DNA from: a virus
Length of the DNA stretch: 23,849 nucleotides
Reading direction: 5' to 3' (one strand)
IMG/VR virus record: IMGVR_UViG_3300046003_006687
Coordinates: 1 to 23,849 of that record
The translations under genes were made by a program, and so were the position numbers. Positions 1 through 7,411 of this stretch are shown here, piece after piece. Position 1 is the stretch's first letter. Each line of letters begins with the position of its first letter. The notes under the pieces were generated by a model. It did no database searches. It was not told where the DNA came from and saw only the letters and a list, made by a program, of their open reading frames with translations.

Positions 1-1
1 T

Positions 2-364
2 AGAAATGAAATAGGAACAAGTAATGGTTCACTTGGTTATTTAAGTGATCAAGCAGAATTTCTACCTCCAGATGCTATGTCTGATTTTTATAGCTATAAT
101 GCTTATAGTGGTTATGCATCAGGTTGGGCGCTTGCAGGTCCATGTTCTTATGATTATTATGATATTTTTTATCGTGCTAATGGGGAATATTATGGTAGTA
201 ATGATGGTGGATCATCATATACATTAATGTATTCTCTAAATGAATTCTGGTTTGAATATTTGTATTATGATTTTTGGTTCGATGCTAATGTATATAGACA
301 ATGGTCAATAAATTCCACTTCTACAGTACTAACAGATGAAGGTAACTTCTTAAGTTCATGTTAA
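2..364 (+). CDS. 3' end of a tyrosine/glycine-rich probable virion (tail or fibre) protein
   Basis: The reading frame is open from base 2 to the TAA at 364, so only the last 120 residues of a longer gene are seen. An internal ATG at 77 is in the same frame and is not convincing as the true start, because the codons before it give similar sequence. The visible part is very rich in Tyr, Ser, Gly, Asp, Asn, Phe and Trp (for example FYSYNAYSGYASGW), a composition common in phage adhesins and appendage proteins. No enzyme motif is visible. It ends 11 bases before the next gene, probably in the same transcript. The virion assignment is inference from composition only. Confidence 0.5.
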   Translation, partial: RNEIGTSNGSLGYLSDQAEFLPPDAMSDFYSYNAYSGYASGWALAGPCSYDYYDIFYRANGEYYGSNDGGSSYTLMYSLNEFWFEYLYYDFWFDANVYRQWSINSTSTVLTDEGNFLSSC

Positions 365-375
365 ACATATAAAAA

Positions 376-945
376 ATGATACAAAAAATACAAGCATTTA
401 CAGTACAAGATAGAGGAACAGCTACAGAAGCAAAAGTTGAAGTACAGAGCCGTTTTACAACACCGGACAAAGCAGTAATATACTATGACTTAAGAGATCC
501 AAATTTAACAGATCCTGCATTTGATTCAAGAACTAACGAATGGGTAACACTTCCATATAAAATATTATCTTATAAAAAGATAATAGTTACAGGAGCTGAC
601 CGTAATAATGCTGTATCAGATACCAATTTAGCATCAAATATAGTATTTAGAGACCGAGCTGATCTAGTAAAAGATGATGGAATAATTAAAGGGTCAACTC
701 TTTTAATAGCAGCTGTATCGTATAACGATTTTAAAGAAGCTTGTATCTTTTTTTCTAAAGGTAAAACAAGAACATTTTATATAGACAATGCAGACTTTTC
801 ACAAGCTACTTTAATAACTGAAGATGAAGACCTAAAAACTCCAGTGAAAGAAACAATATATATTAGCGATGGTAGCCTAGTCAGATATTGGAGGGGGAAA
901 AGTTTTGACAAGGAATTTTTTGAATTTTGTGAAATACAAAACTAA
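376..945 (+). CDS. Unrecognised 189-residue protein, possibly a virion structural protein
   Basis: This is a complete ORF with an ATG start behind an A-rich leader (ACATATAAAAAATG). I do not recognise the family. The protein is soluble, with no signal peptide or membrane segment, and looks mostly beta-stranded (alternating stretches such as AVIYYDLRDP and KETIYISDGSLVRYW). It follows the tyrosine-rich gene by 11 bases and is followed by a 71-base gap with a candidate promoter, so it is probably the last gene of the upstream virion operon. A structural or appendage-accessory role is inferred from position alone. Confidence 0.55.
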   Translation: MIQKIQAFTVQDRGTATEAKVEVQSRFTTPDKAVIYYDLRDPNLTDPAFDSRTNEWVTLPYKILSYKKIIVTGADRNNAVSDTNLASNIVFRDRADLVKDDGIIKGSTLLIAAVSYNDFKEACIFFSKGKTRTFYIDNADFSQATLITEDEDLKTPVKETIYISDGSLVRYWRGKSFDKEFFEFCEIQN

Positions 946-965
946 AATATTTTTTAACATATAGG

Positions 966-996
966 TTGGATAATTAAAATATTAATTGTATATTAT
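966..996 (+). promoter_or_regulatory. Candidate promoter TTGG-N19-TATATTAT with overlapping inverted repeat
   Basis: TTG at 966-968 is followed by exactly 20 bases and then TATATTAT at 989-996, 21 bases before the ATG at 1017. The same spacing occurs at five other sites in the window. A perfect 9-base inverted repeat (TTGGATAAT at 966-974, ATTATCCAA at 992-1000) covers both elements and may be an operator. It has no T-run after it, so it does not look like a terminator. Confidence 0.5.
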
Positions 997-1016
997 CCAA
1001 ATAAACTATAAACTAT

Positions 1017-1613
1017 ATGAAATTAAATTACACCTTTGATCAAAAAGAAACAGATTCTCAAAATTATTATTTTTATAAAAATGGATTTGACAAATCTGAA
1101 CTTGATAAAATAGAAAAAGGGGTTGCTCAACTCGAATATCAAAAAGCTACTATTGTAGGAGGTAATGTTGAAAAACAAAGACAATCTAGAATTAAATGGA
1201 TACCCCAAAATGTAGAATGGTGGTGGTTATATGAAAAATTAGCTAATTATGCTCAAGAATCAAATAACGCCTTATGGAATTTTGATTTACTTGGTCTTCC
1301 TGAACAAATCCAATACACTGAATACTTAGGAACAAATAAAGGTCATTACGATTGGCATGCTGATATTGGTCCAGGAATATTATCCCAAAGAAAAATCTCA
1401 ATTACAGTTCAATTATCACATCCTAGTGAATATGAAGGTGGGGATTTAGAATTATTCAGAGGTGGAAGTATGGAAGGTCCATTTGAAAAAGCAGAAAGAA
1501 ATCAAGGATGTGTATTTATTTTCCCTTCATATACAATGCATAGAGTTACTCCCGTAACTAAAGGTATTAGAAAATCTTTTGTATTATGGTTAGGAGGAGG
1601 ACATTATAGATAA
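1017..1613 (+). CDS. 2-oxoglutarate/Fe(II)-dependent dioxygenase (prolyl-4-hydroxylase/PKHD-like)
   Basis: This 198-residue protein has the double-stranded beta-helix iron site. HAD at residues 114-116 gives the HxD pair, His175 in YTMHRVTPV is the distal ligand, and Arg185 in KGIRKSF is placed to bind 2-oxoglutarate. The segment SEYEGGDLELF before the last strands is typical of prolyl-4-hydroxylase/PKHD-type enzymes. Such enzymes hydroxylate a protein, sugar or nucleotide using O2 and 2-oxoglutarate, and are frequent in T4-like marine and freshwater phages. The substrate cannot be read from sequence. It is the first gene of an overlapping trio (the ATG of the next gene overlaps its stop as TAATG), which suggests co-translation with the beta-propeller protein and a role in modifying a glycan or surface protein. 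Confidence 0.85.
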   Translation: MKLNYTFDQKETDSQNYYFYKNGFDKSELDKIEKGVAQLEYQKATIVGGNVEKQRQSRIKWIPQNVEWWWLYEKLANYAQESNNALWNFDLLGLPEQIQYTEYLGTNKGHYDWHADIGPGILSQRKISITVQLSHPSEYEGGDLELFRGGSMEGPFEKAERNQGCVFIFPSYTMHRVTPVTKGIRKSFVLWLGGGHYR

Positions 1614-2602
1614 TGATTGATAATTTAGCCAAAATAGTTTTAGACAATGGGGGTTCAATCGCCCCCCTAATCATACCTGGTCATCTAACTGACGGAACAG
1701 GTTTATGTAATGTTTCTGTTTTTATCGATAAAAATGGCGATATTTTAGCTAATATTCGACACGTGCATTACTCCCTATATCACAGTGAATTTAACCAGAA
1801 ATTCCATTGTACTTGGGGGTGTTTAGCATATTTAAACCCCGAAGATGATATTTCATTAAAAACAGGAAACTATTTATGTAAATTAAATCCTGAAACTCTA
1901 GAAGTAGATTCATTCCAAAAAATTGATACCTCAAATCATGACATCCCTCCAGTTTGGGAATTTCATGGTTTAGAAGATGTTCGTATTTTTAGATGGAATG
2001 ATATCTTTTATGTTTGTGGTGTACGAAGAGACGTAAAACCCGATGGAGAAGGTAGAATGGAATTATGTGAAGTGGATTGGAATGAAAATTCTTGTACTGA
2101 GGTAACTAGAGATAGAATTGAACCTCCTAGTGGTCATACTTATTTAGAAAAAAATTGGATGCCTATTTTAGATATGCCCTATCACTTTGTTAGATGGGCT
2201 GATCCTTTAGAAGTAGTAAAAGTAATACCTGAAACTTTATCAAGTGAAGTTGTTATATCAAAAAATTACAATTTATCTTTACCTCTAGGATTAAGAGGTA
2301 GTTCACAAGTAATACCATTCAATAAAGGTAGAATTTGTATTACCCACGAATGTAATTTCTTCCACCATCCAGGTGAAAAGAAAGATGCTCATTATTATCA
2401 TAGATTTATGATATGGGATGAAGATTGGAACCTTGTACGTTTATCCAAACCCTTTAAATTTATGACTGCTCAAATCGAATTTAATACTGGTTTAGCTATT
2501 AAAGATGATAATTTTATTATAACTTATGGTTATCAAGATAATGCAGCCTATGCTTTAAAAATGCCTATAAATTTATTAGACTCTTTAGAATGGGAAGATT
2601 AA
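1613..2602 (+). CDS. GH130-like five-bladed beta-propeller protein
   Basis: This is a 329-residue soluble protein without signal peptide. Motifs resemble GH130-type mannoside phosphorylases and related glycosidase-like propellers: FHGLEDVRIFRW near residues 117-128, EKNWMP near 179-184, RGSSQVIPF in the fourth blade, and a final IEFNTGLAI...YGYQDNAAYALKM segment. GH130 enzymes cleave or transfer beta-mannosides, and phage and capsule-locus relatives often lie beside glycosyltransferases. Activity is uncertain here because I cannot confirm a catalytic Asp. The start overlaps the oxygenase stop by one base, and the gene overlaps the next by 13 bases, so the three are probably translated together. 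A role in building or remodelling a glycan is inferred. Confidence 0.65.
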   Translation: MIDNLAKIVLDNGGSIAPLIIPGHLTDGTGLCNVSVFIDKNGDILANIRHVHYSLYHSEFNQKFHCTWGCLAYLNPEDDISLKTGNYLCKLNPETLEVDSFQKIDTSNHDIPPVWEFHGLEDVRIFRWNDIFYVCGVRRDVKPDGEGRMELCEVDWNENSCTEVTRDRIEPPSGHTYLEKNWMPILDMPYHFVRWADPLEVVKVIPETLSSEVVISKNYNLSLPLGLRGSSQVIPFNKGRICITHECNFFHHPGEKKDAHYYHRFMIWDEDWNLVRLSKPFKFMTAQIEFNTGLAIKDDNFIITYGYQDNAAYALKMPINLLDSLEWED

Positions 2603-3168
2603 AAGAATATTTACACGCTTATATCCAAAACCCAACTGATCCTTATATTAATGCTTCTTTAGGAGAAGAATATGAAAAAATAGGACAAGGAGCGGCTGCT
2701 TTATCTTATTTTTTAAGAGCAGCTGAGTTAATATATGAAAGTGATCCTGAATTAGCTTATTGTTGTATTTTAAAAACCTGGAAGCAAATAAATAAAACTA
2801 CACGGAGACCTTTTTTTGAAAAAGAACAATTACAAACTGCAATATCATTCCAACCTAAAAGACCAGAAGCATATTTACATTTAAGTATGTGGCATAGTGA
2901 TAGAAAAGAATGGAAAGCATCTTATATGTATGCTTGTTTAGGTTTAGAATTCATAAATAATACTCCATTACCCTATGATGTAGGTTATTCTGGAGATTAT
3001 ATGTTATTATTCCAAAAGGCATTTACTGCTTGGTATATAGGTCAAATAAAAGAATCTGAAGAATTATGGCAACAATTAAGTGGTATGCCTGGTATCCTTC
3101 CTGAACATATGAAGATTATTAAATCAAATTTAGATAATTTTGGTTTACCTTCATTAAATCCTAATTAA
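2590..3168 (+). CDS. TPR-repeat protein linked to a sugar-modification operon
   Basis: The 192 residues are almost entirely helical, with TPR-like pairs: INASLGEEYEKIGQGAAALSYF (about 20-42), the RPEAYLHLSMW block (about 91-101) followed by WKASYMYACLGLEF, and FQKAFTAWYIGQIKESEELW (about 140-159). The RPEAY motif after a helical hairpin resembles the TPR region that follows glycosyltransferase domains in many phage proteins, but no transferase domain is present here. The gene starts 13 bases inside the beta-propeller gene, which argues for translational coupling. It probably acts as a protein-interaction partner of the propeller or oxygenase. The specific role is unknown. Confidence 0.6.
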   Translation: MGRLKEYLHAYIQNPTDPYINASLGEEYEKIGQGAAALSYFLRAAELIYESDPELAYCCILKTWKQINKTTRRPFFEKEQLQTAISFQPKRPEAYLHLSMWHSDRKEWKASYMYACLGLEFINNTPLPYDVGYSGDYMLLFQKAFTAWYIGQIKESEELWQQLSGMPGILPEHMKIIKSNLDNFGLPSLNPN

Positions 3169-3173
3169 AAATT

Positions 3174-3644
3174 ATGGTACACATTACACCCAATGTTATA
3201 GTTGAAGATTTAATAAACGATCCTAACTTTAATATTAATGATTATGAAGGTTATATTTATATGACTTCATTTTTAGATTTAGATAGAAAATATATTGGTA
3301 AAAAGAATTTTTTTCATACTACAAATGTTAAATTAGGTAAAAAAGAATTAGCAAATTTACCCACAACCCGAGGTAGAACTCCAACTAAAAAGAAAGTAGT
3401 TAAAGAATCTGATTGGAAAACATATTATGGTTCAGCTCAAGAAGTAAAAGATCTACTTAAAACCCACCCTAAAGATAGAATAGTTCGTTCAGTACTATTG
3501 CTATGTAAAAATAAAAAAGAATTAACTTATTTTGAGTGTAAATACCTATTTCAATATGGAGTTGTAGAACCTGGAAATAATTATATTAACGACAATATAT
3601 TAGGAAAATTTTATTCTAAAGACTTGTTGGATATTAACAATTAG
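3174..3644 (+). CDS. GIY-YIG family endonuclease
   Basis: This 156-residue protein contains GYIY at 26-29 and YIGKK at 40-44, the two strands that give the GIY-YIG name. WKTYYGS follows at 81-87, and a helix carries the probable metal-binding Glu121 (YFECKYLF). These are the landmarks of single-domain GIY-YIG nucleases common in T4-like phages, which may act in host DNA breakdown, recombination or homing. No DNA-binding NUMOD module follows, so it is not an obvious homing endonuclease. The lysine-rich stretch at 54-76 probably touches DNA. It lies 5 bases after the TPR gene and directly upstream of the primase, with the next candidate promoter inside its last codons. Confidence 0.8.
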   Translation: MVHITPNVIVEDLINDPNFNINDYEGYIYMTSFLDLDRKYIGKKNFFHTTNVKLGKKELANLPTTRGRTPTKKKVVKESDWKTYYGSAQEVKDLLKTHPKDRIVRSVLLLCKNKKELTYFECKYLFQYGVVEPGNNYINDNILGKFYSKDLLDINN

Positions 3645-3657
3645 TTTTGTATATTAC
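3627..3657 (+). promoter_or_regulatory. Candidate promoter TTGG-N19-TATATTAC ahead of the primase
   Basis: TTG at 3627-3629, 20 bases, then TATATTAC at 3650-3657 match the spacing of the other TTGG sites. The -33 part lies inside the end of the GIY-YIG gene. The -7 part ends only 4 bases before the ATG at 3662, so a transcript would have almost no leader. It is therefore the weakest member of the set. Confidence 0.3.
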
Positions 3658-3661
3658 CAAT

Positions 3662-4591
3662 ATGGTAAATCAATTAGTAGTAACACTTGTTAATTCTGTT
3701 TTGGGCTCTGGTAAAACTACTGCTCGAAACAACTATGCTTACCATTGCCCCTTTTGTCATCACGCTAAACCCAAACTTGAGGTTAATTTAACTGAAAATC
3801 GTGAAGGTAAAAATCCTTGGCATTGCTGGGCTTGTGATATTAGAGGTACTTCAATTTATAGTTTATTTAAACAAATAAATACTCCATCTGAAAAATTGCA
3901 AGAATTATCATCTTTAGTTAAAACATCTAAATCAATTAGTGAAACTAAAGTTGTGTCTAGTGTTGTATTACCATCTGAGTTTATTGCGCTGAACAACGTT
4001 GATTCTAGCGATCTAATGGCTCGACACGCGCTAGTGTATTTAAAAAATAGACATGTAAGTAAACACGATATACTCAAGTATAACATAGGATATTGTAAAG
4101 AAGGAGATTATAAAAATATGATTATAATTCCAACTTATGATGCGAATGGAAAAGTAAATTATTTTACTGCTCGTTCATTTGAAAAAAATCCATATATTAA
4201 ATATAAAAATCCATCAGCATCTAGAGATATAATACCTAATGAACATTTAGTAAATTGGAATATCCCAATTATATTATGTGAAGGTTTATTTGACGCTATG
4301 GCTATAAAAAGAAATGTAATACCTTTATTAGGTAAAAACATACAAAGTAGTTTAATGAAGAAAGTAGTTACTTCATTAGTAGATAAAATTTATATTGCAT
4401 TAGATAGGGATGCGATGAAACAAGCTTTACGTTTTTGTGAAATGTTACTTGCAGAAGGTAAGGAAGTCTATCTTGTTGATTTACAAGATAAAGACCCAAG
4501 TGAAATGGGTTTTAAAAATTTCACAAAGTTAATTCAAAACACAGTTCCATTAACCTATTATAATCTAATGGAACGTAAACTAGCCTTATGA
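3662..4591 (+). CDS. DNA primase, gp61-like (zinc finger plus TOPRIM)
   Basis: The protein is 309 residues from the ATG at 3662. An upstream in-frame TTG at 3647 would add five residues but lies in the candidate promoter, so I prefer the ATG. The N-terminus carries a zinc-binding module (C29-P-F-C32 and W53-H-C55-W-A-C58) as in T4 gp61 and DnaG primases. The TOPRIM part has CEGLFDAMA with Glu207, the metal-binding D248-R-D250, and KDPSEMG near 278-284. Primases of this family make short RNA primers for lagging-strand synthesis with the replicative helicase. The next gene starts inside its stop (ATGA), so primase and exonuclease are translationally coupled. Length is close to T4 gp61. Confidence 0.9.
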   Translation: MVNQLVVTLVNSVLGSGKTTARNNYAYHCPFCHHAKPKLEVNLTENREGKNPWHCWACDIRGTSIYSLFKQINTPSEKLQELSSLVKTSKSISETKVVSSVVLPSEFIALNNVDSSDLMARHALVYLKNRHVSKHDILKYNIGYCKEGDYKNMIIIPTYDANGKVNYFTARSFEKNPYIKYKNPSASRDIIPNEHLVNWNIPIILCEGLFDAMAIKRNVIPLLGKNIQSSLMKKVVTSLVDKIYIALDRDAMKQALRFCEMLLAEGKEVYLVDLQDKDPSEMGFKNFTKLIQNTVPLTYYNLMERKLAL

Positions 4592-5367
4592 TAAAAAAAT
4601 CATACAAAAGAATTTTAGAAATTTCAGCTGATCACAAACAAATTACTCTACCTGATTCTAGGTATTACAGACGTAATGGAAATTTTTATCCTTCTATTAC
4701 ACACGTTTTACAAGCATACCCAAAAGGAAAACATTTTGAAGATTGGCTAAAAAAAGTAGGTAATAGTGCTGAATGGATAGTTAAAAAAGCATCAGAAGAA
4801 GGTACTAAGGTACATGAAATGATCGAGGAATACTTTGAAGGTAAAGAAATGACTTTTTTAAATTCTGAAGGTCTACCTAAAATGGATCCTAAAATTTGGC
4901 AAATGTTTTTAAATTTTGTTGATTTCTGGGAAACATATAAACCAACATTAATCGAAACCGAAGTATCATTATTCTCAGACGTACTTAAAGTAGCAGGAAC
5001 TTGCGATTTAGTATGTGAAATTAACTTAAACGGTAAATTAGAACGTTGGGTGATTGATTTTAAAACATCCAACCATTTACAGACAACATACGATTTACAA
5101 GGTGCAGTATATGCTCAATGTTATGAAGAGTGTTTTGGGAAAAAAGTAGATAGAGTAGGTGTATTATGGTTAAAATCTATGTCTAGAGGTGAAGATAAAA
5201 CTGGTAAACGCTTAAAAGGTTGTAGATGGGAAGTATATGAATCACCTCGTTCTCAAGAAGACAATTTAGATATATTTAGAGCAGTTAAAAAAATATTTGA
5301 TCTAGAAAATCCTAAACACAAACCATCAACTACTTCTTTTAAAACAATTGTAAAACGACCGTTGTAA
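4588..5367 (+). CDS. PD-(D/E)XK exonuclease, RecB/Cas4-like
   Basis: This 259-residue protein has the ordered motifs of the RecB-type nuclease fold: GTKVHEMIEEYF (His76), Glu123 in IETEV, Asp140 in AGTCDLV, and D157-F-K159 in VIDFKTS. A QGAVYAQCYEE helix (Gln171, Tyr175) follows. These give a two-metal DNA exonuclease site. No iron-sulphur cysteine cluster typical of Cas4 or AddB is visible. Phage members act in recombination, end resection or host DNA degradation. It overlaps the primase by 4 bases (ATGA) and ends just before a candidate promoter, so it closes a primase-nuclease transcript. Confidence 0.82.
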   Translation: MIKKSYKRILEISADHKQITLPDSRYYRRNGNFYPSITHVLQAYPKGKHFEDWLKKVGNSAEWIVKKASEEGTKVHEMIEEYFEGKEMTFLNSEGLPKMDPKIWQMFLNFVDFWETYKPTLIETEVSLFSDVLKVAGTCDLVCEINLNGKLERWVIDFKTSNHLQTTYDLQGAVYAQCYEECFGKKVDRVGVLWLKSMSRGEDKTGKRLKGCRWEVYESPRSQEDNLDIFRAVKKIFDLENPKHKPSTTSFKTIVKRPL

Positions 5368-5370
5368 AAT

Positions 5371-5419
5371 TTGGTTGCCTGAATCTTTGTTCGTACATTT
5401 ATGTATTCGAAAAGTTCGA
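5371..5419 (+). promoter_or_regulatory. Promoter TTGG-N19-TACATTTA with GTTCG-type operator
   Basis: TTG at 5371-5373, 20 bases, then TACATTTA at 5394-5401. Seven of eight bases match the Bacteroidota -7 consensus TAnnTTTG. Three (A/G)TTCG copies start at 5389, 5405 and 5414. The last two form an inverted repeat, TCGAA-AAG-TTCGA at 5407-5419, over the expected start of transcription. The same three copies with the same spacing occur at 7045-7074. The leader ends in AAAATAAAGGTT before the ATG at 5445. Confidence 0.6.
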
Positions 5420-5444
5420 TAATATAAATAAAAAAATAAAGGTT

Positions 5445-6245
5445 ATGACAAATTTACAAACTAAAAGAAGAGGTAGACCCTCACAACAAAAACCTGTAGT
5501 TGAATTTGATTCTAGTAATATCAAATTATTTAGAGGTAGTGATTTAAATTTTAGCGATTCTTTATTTAAAGCAATGCGTACTAATACTGAGCTTGATGTT
5601 ATTCTTTCAACAGAAGGTGGTATTATGCCTGGAACTAATATGATGTTAGCAGGAGGTCCAGGTTCAGGTAAGTCTACTATAGTATTAGATATGCTTACTA
5701 AATTTACTCAACAAGGTTTAAAAGTATTGTTTATTAGTGGTGAGATGGATGAAATATCTCATTACAAATATTGTAAACGTATTCCTGAATTTGCTTGTGT
5801 TCAAACTTTATTCTTAAAAAACTATTCAAGTAATGTAAAAGAAGCGCTTGAATATGTTTTTAGTGAAGGTTATGATGTAATAGCAGTAGATTCAATTGCT
5901 GAGGTAATTGAAATGTATAAAGATGCTTATAATACTACTGAAAGATCAGCTGAAATTTGGTTTTTAAATTTACAAGATAAACATAAAAAAGGTGATAATT
6001 TAAGAAATTATTACACTACGTTTATTAATATACAACAAATGACTAAAGCAGGTGATTTCGTAGGTTCAAATCGTTTAAAACATATGGTTGATGCTTTTTG
6101 TCACGTTACACGTTCAAAAGATGGTTTAGAGCGTTCTTTATATTTTAGTAAAAATAGAGATTGCGATAAAGATTTTAAAGTTTATTTTTCAATTTATAAT
6201 GGAGGTGTACATTACGCCTATGAAACTGCTAACTCAAATGATTAA
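5445..6245 (+). CDS. RadA/Sms-like RecA-fold ATPase
   Basis: This 266-residue protein has a Walker A motif GPGSGKST at 71-78, a Walker B strand DVIAVDS at 144-150, and a FISGEMDE segment after the second strand like the SGEES motif of RadA. A KNRDC segment (about residues 236-240) sits where RadA has KNRFG. The N-terminal RadA zinc finger and the C-terminal Lon-like domain are absent, so it is a minimal ATPase core. Known RadA proteins drive branch migration and resemble DnaB helicases. The N-terminus begins with a basic AT-hook-like segment KRRGRPSQQK, which may hold DNA. It could equally be a gp41/DnaB-family helicase relative. It has its own promoter and pairs with the DUF932 gene 3 bases downstream. 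Confidence 0.7.
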   Translation: MTNLQTKRRGRPSQQKPVVEFDSSNIKLFRGSDLNFSDSLFKAMRTNTELDVILSTEGGIMPGTNMMLAGGPGSGKSTIVLDMLTKFTQQGLKVLFISGEMDEISHYKYCKRIPEFACVQTLFLKNYSSNVKEALEYVFSEGYDVIAVDSIAEVIEMYKDAYNTTERSAEIWFLNLQDKHKKGDNLRNYYTTFINIQQMTKAGDFVGSNRLKHMVDAFCHVTRSKDGLERSLYFSKNRDCDKDFKVYFSIYNGGVHYAYETANSND

Positions 6246-6248
6246 TAT

Positions 6249-7007
6249 ATGAAGTACAAATTTATCCCAGTAAACAACAATTTAGATAAAGCAAGAGCTT
6301 TTGCTAATTCATTAGACAATAATTTTATTACTAATGTTCAAAAAATTAAACAAAAAGAATTTTACATTCCTACTTTAGATGTAGTTTCTAAATTACAAAA
6401 TGAAGGATGGAAAATTCAAGGTGTAGATGAAGCTAGAGCTAAAAATCGTAAGATTATAAGCAATTATGTTCAAATGCAACACCCTGATTTTGCAGTTAAA
6501 AATAGCAAAGGTCAAGATGAAGCAATTGCATCATTAACTATATCAAATAGTTGTTCAGGTAATCAACCTTTAAAATTAGATTTAGGTGCTTATCGTCAAG
6601 TGTGTTCTAATGGTTTAGTAAGGTTTGATGCTGCTGCTAAATCATCCAAAATTCAACATACTAGAATTAATGCTAAAGATTTAGATTTATTTATTTTTGA
6701 TTTATCAACTAAATCAGATAAATTAATTAAAGAGATTCATGCAATGAAAGATAAAAATATGTCGTATGATGAAATTAAAAGATTAGCTTATAATGCAGCT
6801 AAATTACGTTTTAATGAAGATGATGATAAATTTAATATCGATGCATTGCTTAAAGTTAATCGTGTTGAAGATAAAAATAATGATGTTTGGACTGTATTTA
6901 ATCGTATTCAAGAAAATTTAACTTATGATGTCATAAGTAAAGAAGAAGATATTAGAATAAATCAACAATTATTTGAACTTGTTAATAGAGAAATGGCGTA
7001 TGCTTAA
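6249..7007 (+). CDS. DUF932-family phage protein
   Basis: The 252-residue protein resembles the DUF932 family of phage and plasmid proteins. The supporting features are an N-terminal YIPTLDVVSKLQNEGW segment, a central YVQMQHPDF followed by a strand region, and the family-like LGAYRQVCSNGLVRF block near residues 113-127. A helical C-terminal half follows, with no membrane segment. The molecular function of DUF932 is not established. The genes are often found near recombination or replication genes, as here behind a RadA-like ATPase with a 3-base gap. The same promoter at 5371 probably drives it. Confidence 0.65.
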   Translation: MKYKFIPVNNNLDKARAFANSLDNNFITNVQKIKQKEFYIPTLDVVSKLQNEGWKIQGVDEARAKNRKIISNYVQMQHPDFAVKNSKGQDEAIASLTISNSCSGNQPLKLDLGAYRQVCSNGLVRFDAAAKSSKIQHTRINAKDLDLFIFDLSTKSDKLIKEIHAMKDKNMSYDEIKRLAYNAAKLRFNEDDDKFNIDALLKVNRVEDKNNDVWTVFNRIQENLTYDVISKEEDIRINQQLFELVNREMAYA

Positions 7008-7026
7008 ACAATAATGCGCAGGAAAT

Positions 7027-7076
7027 TTGGAGACCCGAACCCTTGTTCGTACATTTACGTGTTCGAATGGTTCGGG
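7027..7076 (+). promoter_or_regulatory. Promoter TTGG-N19-TACATTTA with GTTCG operator and flanking inverted repeat
   Basis: TTG at 7027-7029, 20 bases, then TACATTTA at 7050-7057. GTTCG copies start at 7045, 7061 and 7070, at the same spacing (16 and 9 bases) as at the 5371 promoter. An 8-base inverted repeat, CCCGAACC (7034-7041) and GGTTCGGG (7069-7076), encloses the -7 element. The leader before ATG 7104 ends in the same AAAATAAAGGTTATGACAAA as the 5445 gene. This looks like a duplicated regulatory module. Confidence 0.6.
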
Positions 7077-7103
7077 CATTTAAAATAATTAAAAATAAAG
7101 GTT

Positions 7104-7376
7104 ATGACAAAACAAGAATTCTTAAGCGGTAAGACATTTAAATTAGCTAAAAATACTGGTGGTAACACATTTCAATATGGATCATCTCCATCAGAAGGTT
7201 GTAAGTGGAATTATGGTTATATTCAACGTAATATCTTATCTTCAGATAAAAAAGAAGTAATATTAACTGATTACGAAGCAAATGTAACTAAAATTGGTTC
7301 AAAAACATTTACAGTTTGTACCTATATATTAGATAAAAAAATTCAACTAAAATATAGATTTGATGAATTGATTTAA
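7104..7376 (+). CDS. Unrecognised 90-residue protein under its own promoter
   Basis: This is a complete small ORF with an ATG start in a leader nearly identical to that of the RadA-like gene. I do not recognise a family. The sequence is basic and beta-rich (TFKLAKNTGGNTFQYG, CKWNYGYIQRN, TFTVCTYILDKKIQLKYRF) with a short N-terminal helix, and has no signal peptide or membrane segment. Its size and separate promoter next to replication genes suggest a small early or host-takeover protein, but this is inference. It is the last gene before the head-cargo block. Confidence 0.55.
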   Translation: MTKQEFLSGKTFKLAKNTGGNTFQYGSSPSEGCKWNYGYIQRNILSSDKKEVILTDYEANVTKIGSKTFTVCTYILDKKIQLKYRFDELI

Positions 7377-7389
7377 GGTCAATTCTTCA

Positions 7390-7402
7390 TATTTATAATA
7401 AA
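7390..7402 (+). promoter_or_regulatory. Candidate late promoter motif TATTTATAATAAA
   Basis: TATTTATAATAAA lies 22 bases before the ATG at 7412 in a 35-base gap. Close copies precede the genes at 10830, 11245, 20822 and 23642. T4 late promoters consist of a single TATAAATA box, of which TATTTATA is the reverse complement, so the link is suggestive only. Confidence 0.4.
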
Positions 7403-7411
7403 CTATTTTTC

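Noticed and set aside
45-227. 60-residue + strand ORF rich in Met, Ile and Val
   Set aside because: It lies wholly within the frame that runs from base 2 to 364, which has a better composition and continues upstream; the internal frame is a shadow.
966-1000. Inverted repeat as a transcription terminator
   Set aside because: The 17-base loop is long, the stem is AT-rich and no T-run follows; its halves sit on the -33 and -7 boxes, so a regulatory reading fits better.
1023-1208. Minus-strand ORF, and others at 3856-4086, 4159-4341, 4686-5072, 9063-9287, 11268-11534 and 22782-22970
   Set aside because: All lie opposite genes with recognised motifs, have no upstream signals and no recognisable protein features. 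Every convincing gene is on the + strand.
3647-3661. TTG start for the primase
   Set aside because: It would begin inside the candidate -7 region and add only five residues not needed for the zinc finger; the ATG at 3662 is preferred.
3692-3721. Walker A-like GSGKTT at the primase N-terminus
   Set aside because: It lies just before the zinc finger, where related primases have a variable Gly/Lys-rich segment, and no Walker B or ATPase fold accompanies it; treated as chance.
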